Assembly: GCF_000426545.1 (NCBI RefSeq)
Contig: NZ_KE384534.1
Location: 310,001-374,000, forward strand
Direction: 5' to 3'
DNA: 64,000 bases
Origin: Paenibacillus massiliensis subsp. panacisoli DSM 21345
GTDB taxonomy: Bacteria; Bacillota; Bacilli; Paenibacillales; Paenibacillaceae
Every line of letters begins with the position of its first letter. The stretch's first letter is position 1. The notes under the pieces were generated by a model. It was not told where the DNA came from, searched no databases, and was given only the letters and a program-made list of their open reading frames with translations. Positions 26,007 through 34,942 of this stretch are shown here, one piece after another. Position numbers and translations under genes: made by a program.

Positions 26007-27637
26007 AGCTACATCTGGTCTTGTATTATTATATTCGTACTTTGTATTATCAATGGCGCTTCCGGCAGTCTCCGTCCCAGCAACGCCATGCTGCATCACA
26101 ATCAGTGGATATACGTAGACAAAGTGCTCGTCGTAGGCTTGAAGCGTGGCAGGAGAGACAGATTATCCGTCATGTGCATCGTGTGCGGCAGGCCTCGTCC
26201 TTTTATTGCAAGCTTTGGGAAGGGAATGCTTCTGAAGATTGGCGCAGCTTCCCCATAATCGACAAGCAGAGCATGATGGAGCACTTTGACGAGCTGAACA
26301 CCGTTGGTCTCAGCCGTGATCAAGCCTTCAAGATGGCCTCACAGGCGGAGCAGACACGTGATTTCAAGCCGCTGCTGAATGGCATAACGGTCGGTCTGTC
26401 GTCTGGTACCTCAGGCAATCGTGGTCTATTCATCGTGAGTGATCGCGAGCAGGCAGCCTGGAGTGGAACGGTGCTGGCCAAGCTACTTCCGGGAAGTCTG
26501 CTGCAGGAAGAGAAGATTGCTTTCTTCCTCCGGGCCAACAGCAACCTATATGAGTCGGTGAAGCGGGGGCGGCTGCAGTTCGAATATTTCGATCTGCTGG
26601 AGCCACTGGAGAGGCTGGTGCAGCGGATGGAGGACTATCGACCAGGGATCTGGATTGCTCCTGCATCCATGCTACGCCTTCTGGCTGAGGCCCATGTGGC
26701 AGGCAGTCTCACAGCCCGTCCTCGCAAGCTGATCTCTGTAGCAGAAGTACTCGACCCACTGGATCGCCACTACATCGAGGAAGCCTTCAGACAGACGGTG
26801 CACCAGGCATACCAATGTACGGAAGGGTTCCTTGGGACAACCTGTGAGCAGGGCACGATTCATTTGAATGAAGATCTTGTTCATATCGAAAAAGAATATC
26901 TGGACCCGGATACGCGCCGCTTTGTGCCGATTATTACGGATTTTACGCGTACATCACAGCCTATTGTTCGCTATCGTCTGAATGACATTCTGACAGAGGC
27001 GGCAGCTCCCTGTTCTTGCGGCTCGGTATTCACCGCCATTGAGCGGATTGAAGGCCGCTGTGATGATATTATCTATCTGCCGCATGTGGAGCGCCGTGAG
27101 CCAGTTGCCGTGTTCCCTGATTTTGTAAGTCGGGCCATGATCACGGCATCCCCGAGCATTGAGCACTACCGGGTTGTGCAGACGGGACCGCTTCAGCTGG
27201 AGATTTCCTTTTTATACGCAGATTCCTCTGCCACTAAGGGGCAAGGGCTTCAAGAAAATGAGGAACTACAAAATAATGAGGAGCTACAAAATGTGGATCA
27301 TCAGAAGGATGTGACGCCACAGAATAGTATGGAGCTTCAGAATGATATGGACCCTCAGAATGATGGGCAGGTACAAAAAGGTAGGCAGTCACAGGACGCT
27401 GTGGAACTACAGAGTGGTGTTCAGTTACAGCATGATGTAGAGCTAAAGAGCGATGTGGAACTACAGAGCAGTGTTCTTTCACAAGAGCGAGCTCTTGTGC
27501 AGAATCAGATTACTGAACAAATTACAGCCTTGTGTGGGAAAATCGGTTGTGTGGTGCCTGAGCTTCGTTTCGTAACCTATGAGCACAATTCTGGAGCGCT
27601 GAAGCTAAGACGGGTAGAGAGGAGATGGAGGCCATGA
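26003..27637 (+). CDS. Adenylate-forming ligase, F390 synthetase/PaaK-like, with hexapeptide-repeat insertion
   Basis: A 544-aa ANL-superfamily enzyme. The Ser/Thr/Gly loop VGLSSGTSGNRG (AMP-binding), YQCTEGFLG (adenine/substrate motif) and PIITDFTRTSQPIVRYRLNDIL (acceptor/hinge region) are in order. A CxC pair in PCSCGS is seen, as in PaaK-like members. Between the body and the C-terminal lid (about residues 413-498) lies a glutamine-rich array with Q every six residues, absent from the family as I know it. ATG 26003 overlaps the MBL stop. It probably activates a carboxylic acid of the cluster product. Confidence 0.85.
   Translation: MKLHLVLYYYIRTLYYQWRFRQSPSQQRHAASQSVDIRRQSARRRLEAWQERQIIRHVHRVRQASSFYCKLWEGNASEDWRSFPIIDKQSMMEHFDELNTVGLSRDQAFKMASQAEQTRDFKPLLNGITVGLSSGTSGNRGLFIVSDREQAAWSGTVLAKLLPGSLLQEEKIAFFLRANSNLYESVKRGRLQFEYFDLLEPLERLVQRMEDYRPGIWIAPASMLRLLAEAHVAGSLTARPRKLISVAEVLDPLDRHYIEEAFRQTVHQAYQCTEGFLGTTCEQGTIHLNEDLVHIEKEYLDPDTRRFVPIITDFTRTSQPIVRYRLNDILTEAAAPCSCGSVFTAIERIEGRCDDIIYLPHVERREPVAVFPDFVSRAMITASPSIEHYRVVQTGPLQLEISFLYADSSATKGQGLQENEELQNNEELQNVDHQKDVTPQNSMELQNDMDPQNDGQVQKGRQSQDAVELQSGVQLQHDVELKSDVELQSSVLSQERALVQNQITEQITALCGKIGCVVPELRFVTYEHNSGALKLRRVERRWRP
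27243..27500 (+). repeat. 18-bp/hexapeptide repeat array inside the ligase gene
   Basis: About 13 degenerate hexapeptides of pattern xQxxxx (for example ELQNDM, ELQSGV, QLQHDV, ELKSDV, ELQSSV). The reading frame is kept throughout, consistent with expansion of an 18-bp unit. Confidence 0.85.
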
Positions 27638-28806
27638 GCAACAGCGCATCAATCGTCTTCTACGATGAATCGAATATTCAGGACCTGAGCTGGCCAGAGA
27701 CAGCGTACGGGCACGATGCCAAAACCTATCTCCTGCCGCTACTGCTCGCCCCGTCAATCCAGCTGTATGTTCACAATGTGCGCACTCGTCTGCTTGTGGC
27801 TACGGTAGACGGTATTCCCATCCCGCTGACCATCAACGAGACGGAGTATGACAATTCCTATGTCTGCTCGCCATACACTCATTTTGTGACCTATGCGCGA
27901 GAAGAGCTTGCTTTGCTCCATAATCGGCCTGCTGAGGCTATATTGGGCTGCTTGCTAAGTGGTATCGGCTTGCTGCTGCGGAAGGCTCACTTCAATCAGG
28001 TGGTACAGGTGAATAACTGGCTGCTATCTACGAACGTGCTTCCCGCCATCAGCCCCGCAGGACTGGAAGCGCTCATGACTGAACTGCAGAAACGTTATCC
28101 AGAACATGCTATCGTGTGCCGATCGTTGAATGACGTTACTAGTGGCACTTATTTGGAGACGGTACGCAAGTATGGGTGCAAGCTGATCCCCAGCCGTCAG
28201 ATTTATCTGCTGCAAGCAGCCTCGAAGTCAGCAGGCCTATCCATAAATGCGAAGGCCAGATGGCTTGTGAAGCGGGATCGTGGACTTATCGACAAGTATG
28301 GCTACACTGTCGCAGGGCCGCAGGACATGCGCCTTGCGGATGCGCCCCGTATTAAGGAATTATATGACATGCTGTATATTCATAAATATTCGCCATGTAA
28401 CCCGCAGTTCACGGAGCTGTTCATCCAGACGGCTATCCAATCAGGGACACTGGAGCTGCATGGGCTGCGTAAGGATGGCCGTCTGGACGCCATACTTGGC
28501 TTTTTTGTCAGAGATGGGATCATGACTGCGCCGCTCTTTGGCTATGATACGAAGCTATCGCAGCAGACGGGACTGTATCGGATGCTGTCTGCGGTGCTGA
28601 TCGGGATTGCGGATGAGAGGGGATTGCTGCTACATGAGAGCTCGGGTGTCGGACAGTTCAAGCGTAATCGCGGAGCTGTAGCTGAGCTGGAGGTCATGGC
28701 CGTCTATGACAAGCATCTGTCTCTTGGTACTCGGATGTGCTGGTCCATGCTGGAGAAGCTGCTTTATCGGATTGGAGTGCCGATCATTCAGCGCCTGAAG
28801 CTATGA
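27634..28806 (+). CDS. GNAT-like acyltransferase (double-domain type)
   Basis: A 390-aa soluble protein that closes the six-gene operon; ATG 27634 overlaps the ligase stop by ATGA, with GAGGAG 9 nt upstream. The C-terminal half (ELYDMLYIHKYSPCNPQFTELFIQ, DGRLDAILGFFVRDGIMTAPLFGYDT, ESSGVGQFKRNRGA) fits the GNAT/FemAB-like fold, and the N-terminal half looks like a degenerate second copy. It may transfer an acyl or aminoacyl group onto the cluster product. Family assignment is moderate; the cofactor loop is not distinct. Confidence 0.7.
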   Translation: MSNSASIVFYDESNIQDLSWPETAYGHDAKTYLLPLLLAPSIQLYVHNVRTRLLVATVDGIPIPLTINETEYDNSYVCSPYTHFVTYAREELALLHNRPAEAILGCLLSGIGLLLRKAHFNQVVQVNNWLLSTNVLPAISPAGLEALMTELQKRYPEHAIVCRSLNDVTSGTYLETVRKYGCKLIPSRQIYLLQAASKSAGLSINAKARWLVKRDRGLIDKYGYTVAGPQDMRLADAPRIKELYDMLYIHKYSPCNPQFTELFIQTAIQSGTLELHGLRKDGRLDAILGFFVRDGIMTAPLFGYDTKLSQQTGLYRMLSAVLIGIADERGLLLHESSGVGQFKRNRGAVAELEVMAVYDKHLSLGTRMCWSMLEKLLYRIGVPIIQRLKL

Positions 28807-28892
28807 TCTTGAACGAGTGTATGCCGAGTGCCTGCACATCATCTAAACCATAATGCGATTGAATACTAAGACTATTGGAGGGTGGAGAGGAA

Positions 28893-29246
28893 GTGGCGAG
28901 AACAAGGTATATCATAGACAAGCAGCAGCAGGCAATCTATGATGGCGACGCCATTATCTCACGAACCGGAAGGCCGCTTGCGAGCATGGAAGAGCTTGAG
29001 CGCATGTTGCAACAGGAAGAGGCGCAGGACATATTCATCTGCAGTTATCAGACGAATGATGTCGTACAGCTGGAGCATACGTCTTTTCAAGAGGTTACTT
29101 CAAAGTGGGATACAGCCTATAAGCACCATATCTGCTTGTCCGATGAGGCTGATCTGACGGAGTTCCCGAACGGCTACTGTTACTTTGTCGAGCTGTGGGA
29201 GCGTGACGCTGGAGGCATCATCGTGGTGCTGTATTACTGCCACTAG
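28893..29246 (+). CDS. Hypothetical protein
   Basis: A 117-aa acidic soluble protein (MARTRYIIDKQQQAIYDGDA), with no recognised domain. The C-terminus is beta-rich and ends YFVELWERDAGGIIVVLYYCH. GTG 28893, with GGAGAGG upstream, is the likely start. It lies 86 nt after the biosynthetic operon and 33 nt before an SDR gene, on the same strand, so cotranscription with either is possible. Confidence 0.6.
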   Translation: MARTRYIIDKQQQAIYDGDAIISRTGRPLASMEELERMLQQEEAQDIFICSYQTNDVVQLEHTSFQEVTSKWDTAYKHHICLSDEADLTEFPNGYCYFVELWERDAGGIIVVLYYCH

Positions 29247-29278
29247 AGTGGCAGCGTTCATCAAGGAGGATGAGGTAA

Positions 29279-30145
29279 TTGGATTCACAAATGAGCTCGG
29301 GTGCACCTAAGCATAGGTCAGTCGCTTTGATTACAGGTACGTCCAGTGGCTTTGGGCTGCTGACTGCCGTCAGGTTGGCCAGTATTGGCTATCAGGTAGC
29401 TGCGACGATGCGAAATACGGCTAGAGCGGGGGAACTGATGACTCTGGCACGGGAAAAAGGAGTTGCCGATCGAATACATCTTCTTCCATTGGATGTGACC
29501 GATAGCGAGACCATTCAGCAGGCAGTAGCCGAGGTGCTTGGGCGCTTTGGACAGATTGATGTGCTAATAAATAATGCAGGCTTCGCCTTGGGCGGCTATG
29601 TGGAGGAATTGACGCTCACCGATTGGCGGGAGCAGATGGAGACGAATTTCTTCGGCCTTGTAGCGATGACAAGAGAGGTACTGCCGCATATGAGACGGCG
29701 TGGCAGCGGCTCCATCATCAACGTCAGCAGTGTGAGCGGACTGATGGGATTCCCAGGTTACGGGCCCTATGCAGCCTCCAAGTTCGCCGTCGAGGGTTAT
29801 AGTGAGAGTCTCCGTCATGAGATGGCACCTTATGGGGTAAAGGTCGTCCTCGTGCAGCCTGGAGCATTCCGTACGGCGATCTGGAACAAGGGGCTGGGAC
29901 GAATCCGCATGGCCCAAGACTCACCTTACCGGGACAGGTTAAATGCCGTGCTGAGCTACTCTAGGCAAGCTGCGAAGACAGCGCCTGATCCACAGCAGGT
30001 TGCGGACCTGATTGCACGGATTGTCTCCAAACGATCCCCTCGTCTTCGTTATGCGGTGGGCCAAGGGGCCGGATTGATGCGCTGGGCAAAAGCTATTTTA
30101 CCCTGGAAGTGGCTGGAGCTGATCATTGCCAGAGCTTTACGTTAA
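29279..30145 (+). CDS. Classical SDR oxidoreductase
   Basis: A 288-aa SDR: TGTSSGFG, NNAGFA, and catalytic YAASK. The long C-terminal tail (RLRYAVGQGAGLMRWAKAILPWKWLELIIARAL) may be an amphipathic membrane-associating helix. Similar in type to the SDR at 7965-8810. The start is probably TTG 29279, with AAGGAGG upstream; ATG 29291 is possible. It may act on the product of the upstream cluster, but that rests on position only. Confidence 0.85.
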   Translation: MDSQMSSGAPKHRSVALITGTSSGFGLLTAVRLASIGYQVAATMRNTARAGELMTLAREKGVADRIHLLPLDVTDSETIQQAVAEVLGRFGQIDVLINNAGFALGGYVEELTLTDWREQMETNFFGLVAMTREVLPHMRRRGSGSIINVSSVSGLMGFPGYGPYAASKFAVEGYSESLRHEMAPYGVKVVLVQPGAFRTAIWNKGLGRIRMAQDSPYRDRLNAVLSYSRQAAKTAPDPQQVADLIARIVSKRSPRLRYAVGQGAGLMRWAKAILPWKWLELIIARALR

Positions 30146-30267
30146 GGTATCCTCGTACTATGTCGTATGATCTTGGCGACACGGAGGGATTCGCTTACGA
30201 GGATATGCACCACATCTATGCCACTCCATAGCCCTAGTTGCAGAACAAGAGGTAGCAATTCAGTGCA

Positions 30268-30648
30268 TTACAGCTCCCACCAGATGGCTGCTGGGGCGTA
30301 GCGGGCCACAATATGCTCCAGCTGTAGCTTGAGCTCGCGTGCTTGCTTGCCTCCAGTATGGAAGAGCAACAGAATGTATGCTTCTCCGGCAGCGACGATG
30401 TCCAGCGGTGTGCTAGGGTGATCAATCTGTATATTCAAGACATGAGGCCACTCAGGATAGTCATCATTCCATAAGATAATCTCCCCATGCTCGTAGGTTA
30501 TTCGGTAGGCAGCATGAAATTCTGCTCTTAGCTCTTCATAGATCCGTTCAATTAGCTGCTCATGTTGATTGTTGTCTACAAGTTGATTGCTGTCTATAAT
30601 TGTGTCGGCATCGACTTGTGGAAGCTTGATTCCATATTCCCAGCCCAT
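30268..30648 (-). CDS. Hypothetical protein
   Basis: A 126-aa acidic soluble protein. Predicted helices are followed by GEIILWNDDYPEWPHVLNIQID and a C-terminal WWEL. I recognise no family. It is convergent with the SDR gene and divergent from the siderophore-binding gene. AAGGAGG-like sequence precedes its ATG. Confidence 0.6.
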   Translation of the reverse strand: MGWEYGIKLPQVDADTIIDSNQLVDNNQHEQLIERIYEELRAEFHAAYRITYEHGEIILWNDDYPEWPHVLNIQIDHPSTPLDIVAAGEAYILLLFHTGGKQARELKLQLEHIVARYAPAAIWWEL

Positions 30649-30812
30649 AGGTTTTCCTCCTTACAAAATGAGCTTGTCTAAAGTCGTATGTTCACGCTCA
30701 GCTGTTCAGGCTCAGCATCCGTAACTGTATCCGCATCAGTAACTTTGGGACACAACGGCTCATTGGCTTATTTTTATATTGTAGTAGAGTGGTTGATGAT
30801 TGGAAAGGCTTG

Positions 30813-30841
30813 TGGACAGACGGTGACATCCTTGCTATAAT
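30813..30841 (+). promoter_or_regulatory. Promoter of the siderophore-binding gene
   Basis: TGGACA (30813-30818) and TATAAT (30836-30841) with a 17-bp spacer lie immediately upstream of a Fur box. Confidence 0.75.
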
Positions 30842-30847
30842 CCTGTT

Positions 30848-30866
30848 GATAATGATACTCATTACC
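30848..30866. promoter_or_regulatory. Fur box
   Basis: GATAATGATACTCATTACC matches the 19-bp Fur consensus GATAATGATAATCATTATC at 17 positions. It covers the expected transcription start, so iron-loaded Fur would block the promoter. Confidence 0.85.
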
Positions 30867-30890
30867 AATCTAACAAGGCAGGAGATGACT

Positions 30891-31883
30891 GTGCACGTGC
30901 ATTCAATTCGAAAATGGGCCATGCTCATGTTAACATTTATGCTCGTTGGTGTGTTGGCCGCATGCAGCAATGCAGCTACATCTTCATCAACAGGCTCAAG
31001 CGATACAAGCGGAACAGCAAGCGGCAGCGAGAGTGGCCGATCCGAGACGATTACTTATCAGGCCTCGAATGGAGAGGTTCAGCTTCCCCGCAATCCCCAG
31101 CGAGTGGTAGAGGTGGCGGATAGCTATGTTGGACATCTACTGGTGCTGGGCATCAAGCCCATCGGCGTGAAGCAGCAGGCACTGGAGAATCCATATTTTG
31201 AAGGAAAGCTGGACGGCGTTGCTGACCTGGGGGACGGACAGTCCTTCGAGAAGATTCTGGAGCTGCAGCCGGATCTGATCATCGCGCCGGGCTGGCTTGA
31301 CGCAGCAGTGATTGAGAACTATTCGAAGATTGCCCCAACTGTGGCGATCAAGTATGGCGAGCTGCCATTGCGTGAGCAACTGCGTGAATTTGGTAAAATC
31401 ACGGGCAAGGAAGCCGAGGCTGAAGCTTGGATCACTTCCTGGGACAAGAAGATCGCTGAGGTGAAGCCAGAGGTGGAGGCTGCTGTCGGTGGTAAGACGG
31501 TATCAATTCTCCAGCCTTATGCCAAGGGAATCTATGCCTTCGGCCATAACTTTGCCCGTGGCGGAGATATATTGTATGGTGAATTTCACCTGAAGGCACC
31601 CCCGCTGATTCAGAAGGAAGCCATTGATAGTGGTCAGGGCTGGGCGGATTTATCGATGGAGAAGCTGCCGGATTATGCAGGTGATTATATTTTCACCAAC
31701 GCTTGGAGTGGTGATGATGCAGATCCATCAGCAGTGTATGAGAGCAGTGTGTGGAAGAGTCTCCCTGCCGTGCAGAATGGTATGGTGTTCACAACGAACC
31801 GCAAGGGAGATCTGTTCAACGATCCAGTGTCGCTAGAAGCCCAGCTTGAATTCATACTGGATTGCCTGCTGGAGCGCAAATAG
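30891..31883 (+). CDS. Iron-siderophore ABC transporter substrate-binding lipoprotein
   Basis: A 330-aa lipoprotein: signal peptide with lipobox VLAAC, a Ser/Thr/Gly linker, then a Fe/B12 periplasmic-binding fold (QRVVEVADSYVGHLLVLGIKPIGV, ILELQPDLIIAPG, SLEAQLEFILDCLL). It resembles FhuD/YfiY-type hydroxamate or citrate siderophore binders. GTG 30891 is chosen because GGAG lies 6 nt upstream; ATG 30885 would leave no spacing. Fur-box control is clear. No permease or ATPase is adjacent. Confidence 0.88.
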   Translation: MHVHSIRKWAMLMLTFMLVGVLAACSNAATSSSTGSSDTSGTASGSESGRSETITYQASNGEVQLPRNPQRVVEVADSYVGHLLVLGIKPIGVKQQALENPYFEGKLDGVADLGDGQSFEKILELQPDLIIAPGWLDAAVIENYSKIAPTVAIKYGELPLREQLREFGKITGKEAEAEAWITSWDKKIAEVKPEVEAAVGGKTVSILQPYAKGIYAFGHNFARGGDILYGEFHLKAPPLIQKEAIDSGQGWADLSMEKLPDYAGDYIFTNAWSGDDADPSAVYESSVWKSLPAVQNGMVFTTNRKGDLFNDPVSLEAQLEFILDCLLERK

Positions 31884-31964
31884 ATAGGCGAGTTAAGTAA
31901 TTCTGCTTTTGCGGGAAGCATAACCATATGACCATTCTTTAGTTGATACAGACTGTTCAAAGAC

Positions 31965-31996
31965 AAGACCGTTCTTACGTAGAGCGGTCTTTTTTT
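31965..31996 (+). terminator. Terminator after the siderophore-binding gene
   Basis: AAGACCG/CGGTCTT stem with an 11-13-nt loop is followed by seven T. Confidence 0.85.
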
Positions 31997-32131
31997 GCGC
32001 ATTCTATGTGGAAGTTCTACGGGCCTAGCTGCTTGGATAAGGAGGTAGTGAGCGGTTCTTTTCGTAGACCCAGTAATGGACCGTTCTGTGATATGTTATA
32101 ATAAATCCATCTGAAAAGCGGAGGAGCTATT

Positions 32132-32878
32132 ATGACAATAGGATCACAAAAAGATATTGATGGTCTGAAGGAAATAGGCAGAATCGTTGCATTGACGATT
32201 AATGAAATGAAAAGTCACACACGTCCCGGAATTACTACAAAGGAATTAGATGATATTGGGGGGCAGTTCTTGGAGAAGCATGGGGCTGTGCCAGCACCCA
32301 AGTCAACCTACAATTTCCCAGGCAACACTTGTATTAGTGTTAACCGTGAGGTTGCCCACGGAATACCGGGAAATCGAATCATTCAACCGGGGGACTTGGT
32401 CAATATTGATGTCTCTGCGGAACTGGGAGGCTATTATGCGGATGCGGGCCATTCTTTTCCGATCGCTCCATACAACCCGACATTAATGCGTTTGTGTCAA
32501 TACACACACGATACGATGATGAAGGTCATCTCATCGCTCAAGCATGGAGTCAAGTTGAATGAGATCGGCAGAATTATTGAAAGTGAAGCTAAAAAAGGCG
32601 GCTATAATGTCATTAAGAATCTATGTAGCCACGGTGTAGGAAAATCCCTGCATGAAGCCCCGACAGAGATTTTGCCGGTATATAACAAGCATGATAAAAG
32701 GACTTTGAAAGAGGGGATGGTCATTACCATTGAGCCCTTCTTATCCACTGGTGCAGGGTATGTGGATGAGCAACCGGACGGATGGACATTATGTGTACCC
32801 GACAGTAGCTTTGTGGCACAGCATGAGCACACGATTATCATTACAAAGAATCAGCCAATGATTGTGACCGCAGTATAG
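32132..32878 (+). CDS. map: Methionine aminopeptidase, type I
   Basis: A 248-aa metallopeptidase removing N-terminal methionine. Metal ligands are all visible: D93, D104, H167, E201 and E232, with H76 (EVAHGIPG) also conserved. Length is typical of Bacillales type I enzymes. It stands alone rather than in the ribosomal-protein operon where the essential copy usually lies, so it is likely a second copy, as in B. subtilis YflG. GGAGG precedes the ATG. Confidence 0.93.
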   Translation: MTIGSQKDIDGLKEIGRIVALTINEMKSHTRPGITTKELDDIGGQFLEKHGAVPAPKSTYNFPGNTCISVNREVAHGIPGNRIIQPGDLVNIDVSAELGGYYADAGHSFPIAPYNPTLMRLCQYTHDTMMKVISSLKHGVKLNEIGRIIESEAKKGGYNVIKNLCSHGVGKSLHEAPTEILPVYNKHDKRTLKEGMVITIEPFLSTGAGYVDEQPDGWTLCVPDSSFVAQHEHTIIITKNQPMIVTAV

Positions 32879-33062
32879 GGCATCCGAATGAGTCCATGCT
32901 GTCGAGGCACGTAAATTCAATAATACAGCGGCAGTCCAGAACTTCGTTTTCCGTTCTTGATCGTCGCTGTTTTGATTTTCCGGGCGCATTCCCATTTTTT
33001 ATCGTCTACAGGCAATCAGCAGATGTTACACTTGGAGCATGACAGGAAAAGGAGTGAAGCTG

Positions 33063-33749
33063 ATGAAGCATCGATTCACAAGCTTTCCGCGGTTCATGTA
33101 CATCATGCGGTCCATACTGCCCATGAGGATCATCAAGTCCATAAAACAGTCCATGAAGCCTACGAAGCCCAGTATGACCATGATGACCAAACCTACAAGG
33201 CCCATGAAACCTATAAAGTCGTTCAAATATACAGTGTGCATCTTATGGGGCTTGCTGGTCTTGGGCTTGCTGGCAGGCTGCACTGCTGATGAGCCGCAAG
33301 CTGAGCGACATCGTGGGAACGCCACGATGACCAAGGCCGAGCTGCAGGAGGCAGAGCATTATGTGCAGCAGCAAGGATATACAGTTGTTGATTATGAAGA
33401 CATGGGTTATGAGTATACGCTGGAACGCCCTATGCTTACCGAGCTTCCCTACGTGCAGTATTGGAGCATACTGAAGGTGGAGCCCCTAGATTATATCGGT
33501 CAAAAGATTCGCACAGTCGTCTTCACGGTAACCAATCATCCACTGGATGAGATGAAGGGTAATAGCAGACATCAGACATTCGTCTCTATTATGCTGTCGG
33601 AGGCTAAGGTAATCGGCGGGTACAGCTGGCCAGATTATGATGAACCACATGTCGGCTCTGTATATAGTCTTCAGGGCGAGACGTTGGAAGAGATGACGGA
33701 TATGACATTTGCTGAATGGACGAAGGACTGGAACCTGAAGTATAAGTAG
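33063..33749 (+). CDS. Putative lipoprotein, DUF4830-like, with repetitive N-terminal extension
   Basis: A 228-aa protein. A hydrophobic segment and lipobox (VCILWGLLVLGLLAGC) lie unusually deep, near residues 57-72, after a basic Met/Lys/Pro/Thr-rich stretch (SMKPTKPSMTMMTKPTRPMKP). The mature part (AEHYVQQQGYTVVDYEDMGYEYTL, GSVYSLQGETLEEMTDMTFAEW) resembles DUF4830. ATG 33063 has GGAG 8 nt upstream; an internal ATG (MKPIKSFKY, near 33204) would give a normal signal peptide but lacks a clear ribosome site. Function unknown. Confidence 0.7.
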   Translation: MKHRFTSFPRFMYIMRSILPMRIIKSIKQSMKPTKPSMTMMTKPTRPMKPIKSFKYTVCILWGLLVLGLLAGCTADEPQAERHRGNATMTKAELQEAEHYVQQQGYTVVDYEDMGYEYTLERPMLTELPYVQYWSILKVEPLDYIGQKIRTVVFTVTNHPLDEMKGNSRHQTFVSIMLSEAKVIGGYSWPDYDEPHVGSVYSLQGETLEEMTDMTFAEWTKDWNLKYK

Positions 33750-33797
33750 GCTTGATATAGTAGGCTTGATATTTTTTCGGAAAAGGGGCTGCTACTC

Positions 33798-34682
33798 ATG
33801 AATGGAAAGGTTGTCTTGGCCGGGGGTACAGGCTTCATTGGACAGTATTTTGCACAGCGATGGCAAGAGCAGGGATATACCGTGCAGATCATCTCCCGAC
33901 AGGAAGGACATATCTCCTGGGATGACACAAATGGAATAGTCGCTGCGCTAGAGGGAGCAGAGCTACTGGTGAATCTGGCGGGCAGATCGGTGAACTGCCG
34001 CTATAATGAGCGTAACAAGGCAGAAATCCTCAATTCTCGGACAACGACGACAGAGAAGCTTGGCGCTGCGATAGCAGGCTGCGAGAATCCACCGCCTGTA
34101 TGGATCAATTCGAGCACAGCAACAATCTATCGACATGCAGAGGATCGGCCTATGACGGAGGAGCATGGGGAGTTGGGGAGCGGCTTCTCTGTAGAGGTAG
34201 CCAAGGCATGGGAGCATGCCTTCTTCTCATGCCACTGTCCTGGTACACGGCAGATTGCGCTACGAATCTCGATTGTGCTGGGCCCAGACGGTGGTGTGAT
34301 GGGACCTTACCGGAATTTGGTGAAATGGGGTCTGGGAGGTCCGCAAGGCTCGGGTAAGCAGATGTTCAGCTGGATTCATGTGGAGGATCTGTATCGGATT
34401 GTTCGGTTCCTGCAAGATCATGAGCAATTGAATGGAGTATTCAATTGTGCTTCTCCGCAGCCTGTCTCCAACACACAATTGATGAGAGAATTACGCTCTG
34501 CACTGGGGACACCCATCGGATTGCCGGCTCCTGCCTGGCTTCTGGAAATGGGGGCTGGTCTGATTGGAACCGAGACGGAGCTAATCCTCAAGAGCCGTTG
34601 GGTTATTCCTGAGCGATTGGAGCGAGCAGGGTTTGCATTCACCTATCCCACGCTGAAGCAGACCTTGGAGGACATTCTGTAA
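33798..34682 (+). CDS. TIGR01777-family NAD-dependent epimerase (YfhF/YfcH-like)
   Basis: A 294-aa extended SDR. GGTGFIGQYF cofactor loop, NLAGRSVNCRYNERNKAEILNSR and SSTATIYRHAEDRPMTE are diagnostic of the TIGR01777 family, and FSWIHVEDLYR and the C-terminal DUF1731 region (LILKSRWVIPERLERAGFAFTYP) complete it. The family is widespread with no settled substrate. Full length. AAAAGGGG lies upstream of the ATG. Confidence 0.92.
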   Translation: MNGKVVLAGGTGFIGQYFAQRWQEQGYTVQIISRQEGHISWDDTNGIVAALEGAELLVNLAGRSVNCRYNERNKAEILNSRTTTTEKLGAAIAGCENPPPVWINSSTATIYRHAEDRPMTEEHGELGSGFSVEVAKAWEHAFFSCHCPGTRQIALRISIVLGPDGGVMGPYRNLVKWGLGGPQGSGKQMFSWIHVEDLYRIVRFLQDHEQLNGVFNCASPQPVSNTQLMRELRSALGTPIGLPAPAWLLEMGAGLIGTETELILKSRWVIPERLERAGFAFTYPTLKQTLEDIL

Positions 34683-34789
34683 GAGCAGCCTAACTATACT
34701 GGGAATGAAGTATAACGATATCCGCCTGATACGTATTGGCATGACAATACAGCAAGAGTATAGTAAAGGATAGAGCTAGAATGGAAACA

Positions 34790-34896
34790 GGAATTGGATA
34801 CAGGTACAGATAGAGATAGAGATACAGGTACAAGTACAAGTATAAGGAGTAGGTATAGGTATAGGTATAGGTATAGGTATAGGTTAGGGTTAGGTG
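34790..34896. repeat. Short tandem repeats, including five AGGTAT units
   Basis: A perfect 6-bp array (34851-34880) is flanked by degenerate AGATAG and ACAAGT runs and ends in GGTTAGGGTTAGG. It lies in the gap before the DUF523 gene and is not coding. Confidence 0.85.
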
Positions 34897-34942
34897 CAGT
34901 GTGTGTACTTGGACCCGTCCTGCCTAGTTGGGAGATGAGGAA

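Noticed and set aside
34851..34896. Telomere-like GGTTAGGGTTAGG sequence
   Set aside because: Only two units at the end of an AGGTAT array in a bacterial context; chance product of repeat slippage.
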